Assembly (NCBI RefSeq): GCF_943192945.1
Contig: NZ_CALPCE010000001.1
Coordinates: forward strand, 186,001-250,000
Direction of reading: 5' to 3'
Source of the DNA: Anaerocaecibacter muris
GTDB lineage: Bacteria; Bacillota; Clostridia; Christensenellales; Pumilibacteraceae
Length of the DNA stretch: 64,000 bases
Part shown: positions 61,519 to 64,000 of the stretch, piece after piece
How the letters are laid out: each line of letters starts with the position of its first letter
Position numbering within the stretch: the stretch's first letter is position 1
The notes under the pieces: generated by a model
Databases searched by the model: none
The model's input: only the letters and a program-made list of their open reading frames with translations
What the model was told of the DNA's origin: nothing
Made by a program: the position numbers and the translations under genes

Positions 61519-64000
61519 ATGAACGGAACAAATAACGAAATAGTGATAAAGGGCGCGCGCGCCCACAACCTGAAAAACGTAAGTCTTAACGTGCCCAAAA
61601 ACAAGTTTGTCGTGTTTACGGGCGTGTCGGGCAGCGGCAAAACGTCGCTTGCGTTCGATACGATTTTCGCCGAGGGGCAAAGGCGATACGTCGAGTCGCT
61701 GTCGTCGTATGCGCGCATGTTTTTGGGGCAAATGGAAAAGCCGGACGTGGACAGCATTGACGGTCTGTCGCCCGCGATTTCCATAGACCAAAAAACCACG
61801 GGGCGCAATCCGCGCTCGACTGTGGGCACCGTTACCGAAATTTACGACTATATGCGGCTTTTGTACGCGCGCGTCGGCGACGTTTACTGTTACAACTGCG
61901 GTGCGGAAATCCATCAACAGACGGTGGACGAAATAGTCGATAAGATTATGGCGTTGCCGCAAGACAGCAGGGTTATGATAATTTCGCCCGTCGTGCGCGG
62001 CAAAAAGGGCGAGTATTCCAAGCTGTTCGAGGATTTTAAAAAGTCGGGTTATTCGCGCATGCGCGTGGACGGAATAATTTACGGCGTGGACGAACAAATA
62101 AAGCTCGATAAAAATTCCAAGCACGATATATCTGTCGTGGTGGACAGGCTTGTCATAGAGCCGGATATTCAACAGCGTTTGACAGATTCGGTGGAAACCG
62201 CGTTAAAGCTGTCGGACGGGCTTGTGATAGCGTTTTACGACGAACAGGAATTGTTGTTCAATACAAAATACACGTGCGGAAACTGCGGCATATCGCTGTC
62301 CGAGGTCGAGCCGAGGCTGTTTTCGTTCAACTCGCCGTGGGGCGCATGTCCGACTTGCGGCGGGCTGGGATTTTTGACCAAGGTCGATCCCGAGCTGTTG
62401 TTTTTCGGCGATTCGTCGTTGCAAGATCTTATCGACGGCGGTCAGCTCGACAATACGCCGCATTTCGAGCAGTGCTTTACCGCGCTCTCCAAAAAGTACG
62501 GGTTTTCCATGAAAACTCCGTTCAAAAAACTCAAACAGGAAGTGCGCGACGTTATTCTTTACGCCAAGGACGAGCCTATCGTCGTCGAGTACACGACGGG
62601 ACACTATCACCACAGCGAGAGAATAGTGTACGAGGGCGTTGTGGGATTTTTGGAGCGCAGGCTCGCGGAAACGACGAGCGACGGCGTGCGTTGGCGCATA
62701 GGCAGGTTTACCAACTCCCAGCCCTGTCCCGACTGCGGCGGCAAGCGGCTCAAAAAAGAAGCGCTTGCGGTGCGCGTCGGCGGCAAAAATATCGACGAGC
62801 TGTGCTGTATGCCCGTTAAACAGCTTTACGAATTTTTTGCGGGGTTGGAGCTTGCCAAGTCCAAAGCGATTATTGCCGAGCGCGTGCTTAAAGAAATTCG
62901 CGCGCGATTGGAATTTTTGATGAACGTAGGGCTGGAATACTTGACGTTGTCGCGCTCGGCGCAAACTTTGTCGGGCGGCGAGGCGCAACGCATACGTCTC
63001 GCAACGCAGATAGGCTCGGGACTGTCGGGCGTTTTGTATATCCTCGACGAGCCGAGTATCGGTCTGCACCAGTGCGATAACCAAAAACTAATAGGCACGC
63101 TCAAACATTTGCGCGACCTCGGCAACACTCTTATCGTCGTGGAGCACGACGAAGACACCATGCGCGCCGCCGACCACATTGTGGATATAGGCGCGGGCGC
63201 GGGCATACACGGCGGGTCGGTCATAGCGCAAGGCACTGTGCAAGACATTATCGCGTCGGGCTCGGTTACGGGCAAGTTTTTGTCGGGCGAACGCAAGATA
63301 AAAATACCCGAAACGCGCAGACTTACGGACAGCTATATTACGATACGCGGCGCGAGTGAAAACAACCTGCAAAACGTAACGGTCAAATTTCCGCTCGGCG
63401 TGCTTACCGCTGTGACGGGCGTGTCGGGCAGCGGCAAATCGTCGCTTGTAAATCAGACGTTGTTCCCCGCGGCGGCTAACATGTTTAACACCGTAAAACA
63501 GCGCGTCGGCGCGTGCGAGGGAATTGACGGACTGGAAAAGATAGACAAGGTAATAAATATCGACCAAAGCCCCATAGGCAGAACGCCGCGCAGTAATCCC
63601 GCGACGTACACGGGCGCGATGTCCATTATCCGCGATCTGTTTGCCGAACTCCCCGCCGCCAAAGAGCGCGGATATACATCGGGCAGATTCTCTTTTAACG
63701 TCCGCGGCGGCAGGTGCGAAAACTGCGAGGGCGACGGCATTATCCGCATAGAAATGAACTTCTTGCCCGACGTGTACGTGCCTTGCGACGTGTGCCACGG
63801 CAAGCGGTACAACCGCGAAACGTTGCAGGTCAAATACCGCGACAAATCTATCGCCGATGTGCTTGAAATGACGATAGAAGAAAGTTACGAATTCTTTAAG
63901 AATATTCCGTCGCTGAAACGCAAGCTCGGCACGCTCATGGACGTGGGGCTGGGTTACGTCAAGCTCGGACAGCCCGCGACGACTTTGTCGGGCGGCGAGG
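61519..64000 (+). CDS. uvrA: Excinuclease ABC subunit A (3' end cut off by window edge)
   Basis: Damage-recognition ATPase of excision repair, a double ABC protein. First Walker A GVSGSGKTS, zinc modules CGNCGIS/CPTCGG and CENCEG/CDVCHG, first signature LSGGEAQRI with Walker B YILDEPSIGLHQ, and second Walker A GVSGSGKSS are visible. The frame stays open to base 64000 and stops just as the second signature (LSGGE) begins, so about 110 residues are missing. The start ATG at 61519 follows a GACGGA sequence, a modest ribosome binding site. Confidence 0.97.
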   Translation, partial: MNGTNNEIVIKGARAHNLKNVSLNVPKNKFVVFTGVSGSGKTSLAFDTIFAEGQRRYVESLSSYARMFLGQMEKPDVDSIDGLSPAISIDQKTTGRNPRSTVGTVTEIYDYMRLLYARVGDVYCYNCGAEIHQQTVDEIVDKIMALPQDSRVMIISPVVRGKKGEYSKLFEDFKKSGYSRMRVDGIIYGVDEQIKLDKNSKHDISVVVDRLVIEPDIQQRLTDSVETALKLSDGLVIAFYDEQELLFNTKYTCGNCGISLSEVEPRLFSFNSPWGACPTCGGLGFLTKVDPELLFFGDSSLQDLIDGGQLDNTPHFEQCFTALSKKYGFSMKTPFKKLKQEVRDVILYAKDEPIVVEYTTGHYHHSERIVYEGVVGFLERRLAETTSDGVRWRIGRFTNSQPCPDCGGKRLKKEALAVRVGGKNIDELCCMPVKQLYEFFAGLELAKSKAIIAERVLKEIRARLEFLMNVGLEYLTLSRSAQTLSGGEAQRIRLATQIGSGLSGVLYILDEPSIGLHQCDNQKLIGTLKHLRDLGNTLIVVEHDEDTMRAADHIVDIGAGAGIHGGSVIAQGTVQDIIASGSVTGKFLSGERKIKIPETRRLTDSYITIRGASENNLQNVTVKFPLGVLTAVTGVSGSGKSSLVNQTLFPAAANMFNTVKQRVGACEGIDGLEKIDKVINIDQSPIGRTPRSNPATYTGAMSIIRDLFAELPAAKERGYTSGRFSFNVRGGRCENCEGDGIIRIEMNFLPDVYVPCDVCHGKRYNRETLQVKYRDKSIADVLEMTIEESYEFFKNIPSLKRKLGTLMDVGLGYVKLGQPATTLSGGE

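Noticed and set aside
61519-64000. Minus-strand open frames opposite uvrA (for example 62203-63084)
   Set aside because: The plus strand encodes an unmistakable UvrA; the opposite frames are shadows.

Overview
The window looks like a chromosomal segment of a spore-forming, probably uncultured Bacillota (Clostridia-type) bacterium. Supporting signs are a CotF-type coat protein with a small helical partner, DUF4364, a TIGR03905 TSCPD protein, BioY, YesL/DUF624-like and YkvI-like membrane proteins, lipoproteins with clear lipoboxes, strong AAGGAG-type ribosome binding sites and sigma-A promoters with 17-18 bp spacers. The codon use is rich in GCG/CGC. Genus and family cannot be fixed from the sequence alone. 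No rRNA, tRNA, CRISPR array, insertion sequence or prophage was seen; most genes are housekeeping or metabolic, with several unusual accessory proteins among them.

Layout. 1-4109: the 3' part of a histidine operon (hisC partial, hisB, hisH, hisA, hisF, hisIE) with start/stop overlaps at most junctions. 4146-8549: a small hypothetical gene, a WYL regulator, and a divergent large membrane protein with a degenerate M28 peptidase domain. 8847-11240: a GH95-like protein. 11289-13992 (minus): asd-dapA-dapB for lysine/diaminopimelate. 14149-20197: an M20D amidohydrolase followed by YesL-like, TPR, HEAT-like and HD-domain genes, apparently one operon. 20366-24282: a YkvI-like carrier and a convergent SsuA/ThiY-type ABC importer operon that contains a translationally coupled 60-residue protein. 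24449-28510: valS, a DUF4364 regulator, a TSCPD protein and bioY. 28661-30868: an extra-long MsmK/UgpC-type ATPase. 31070-33718 (minus): marR-like, cysE, cysS. 33976-43341: a 3121-residue membrane-anchored surface protein ending in six InlB-type B-repeats. 43386-45018: a phosphoribosyltransferase and two spore-coat genes. 45153-48549: recX, a P1-family peptidase, acpS and the bifunctional NAD(P)HX repair gene. 48624-49803 (minus): a MazF toxin, its antitoxin, and a separately terminated SecB-like gene. 49979-52120: a PfkB sugar kinase and dinB. 52209-59284: an AraC regulator with an 11-G tract at its 3' end, a GH43 lipoprotein, and a 1320-residue lipoprotein with a CBM9/DOMON-like domain and five repeats. 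59515-64000: uvrB and uvrA (partial).

The parts most likely to be new are: (i) the GH43 plus five-repeat lipoprotein pair beside an AraC regulator, which looks like a surface glycan-binding and cleaving system; (ii) the SecB-like gene next to a MazF-type toxin-antitoxin pair, a possible chaperone-linked module; (iii) the M28-like membrane protein that has lost several metal ligands; (iv) the long-tailed MsmK-type ATPase; and (v) genes whose best promoter places the transcript start at or next to the start codon (leaderless candidates: the M20D gene, recX, and less surely the YkvI-like gene). Functional statements rest on motif recognition by eye; no database search was run.
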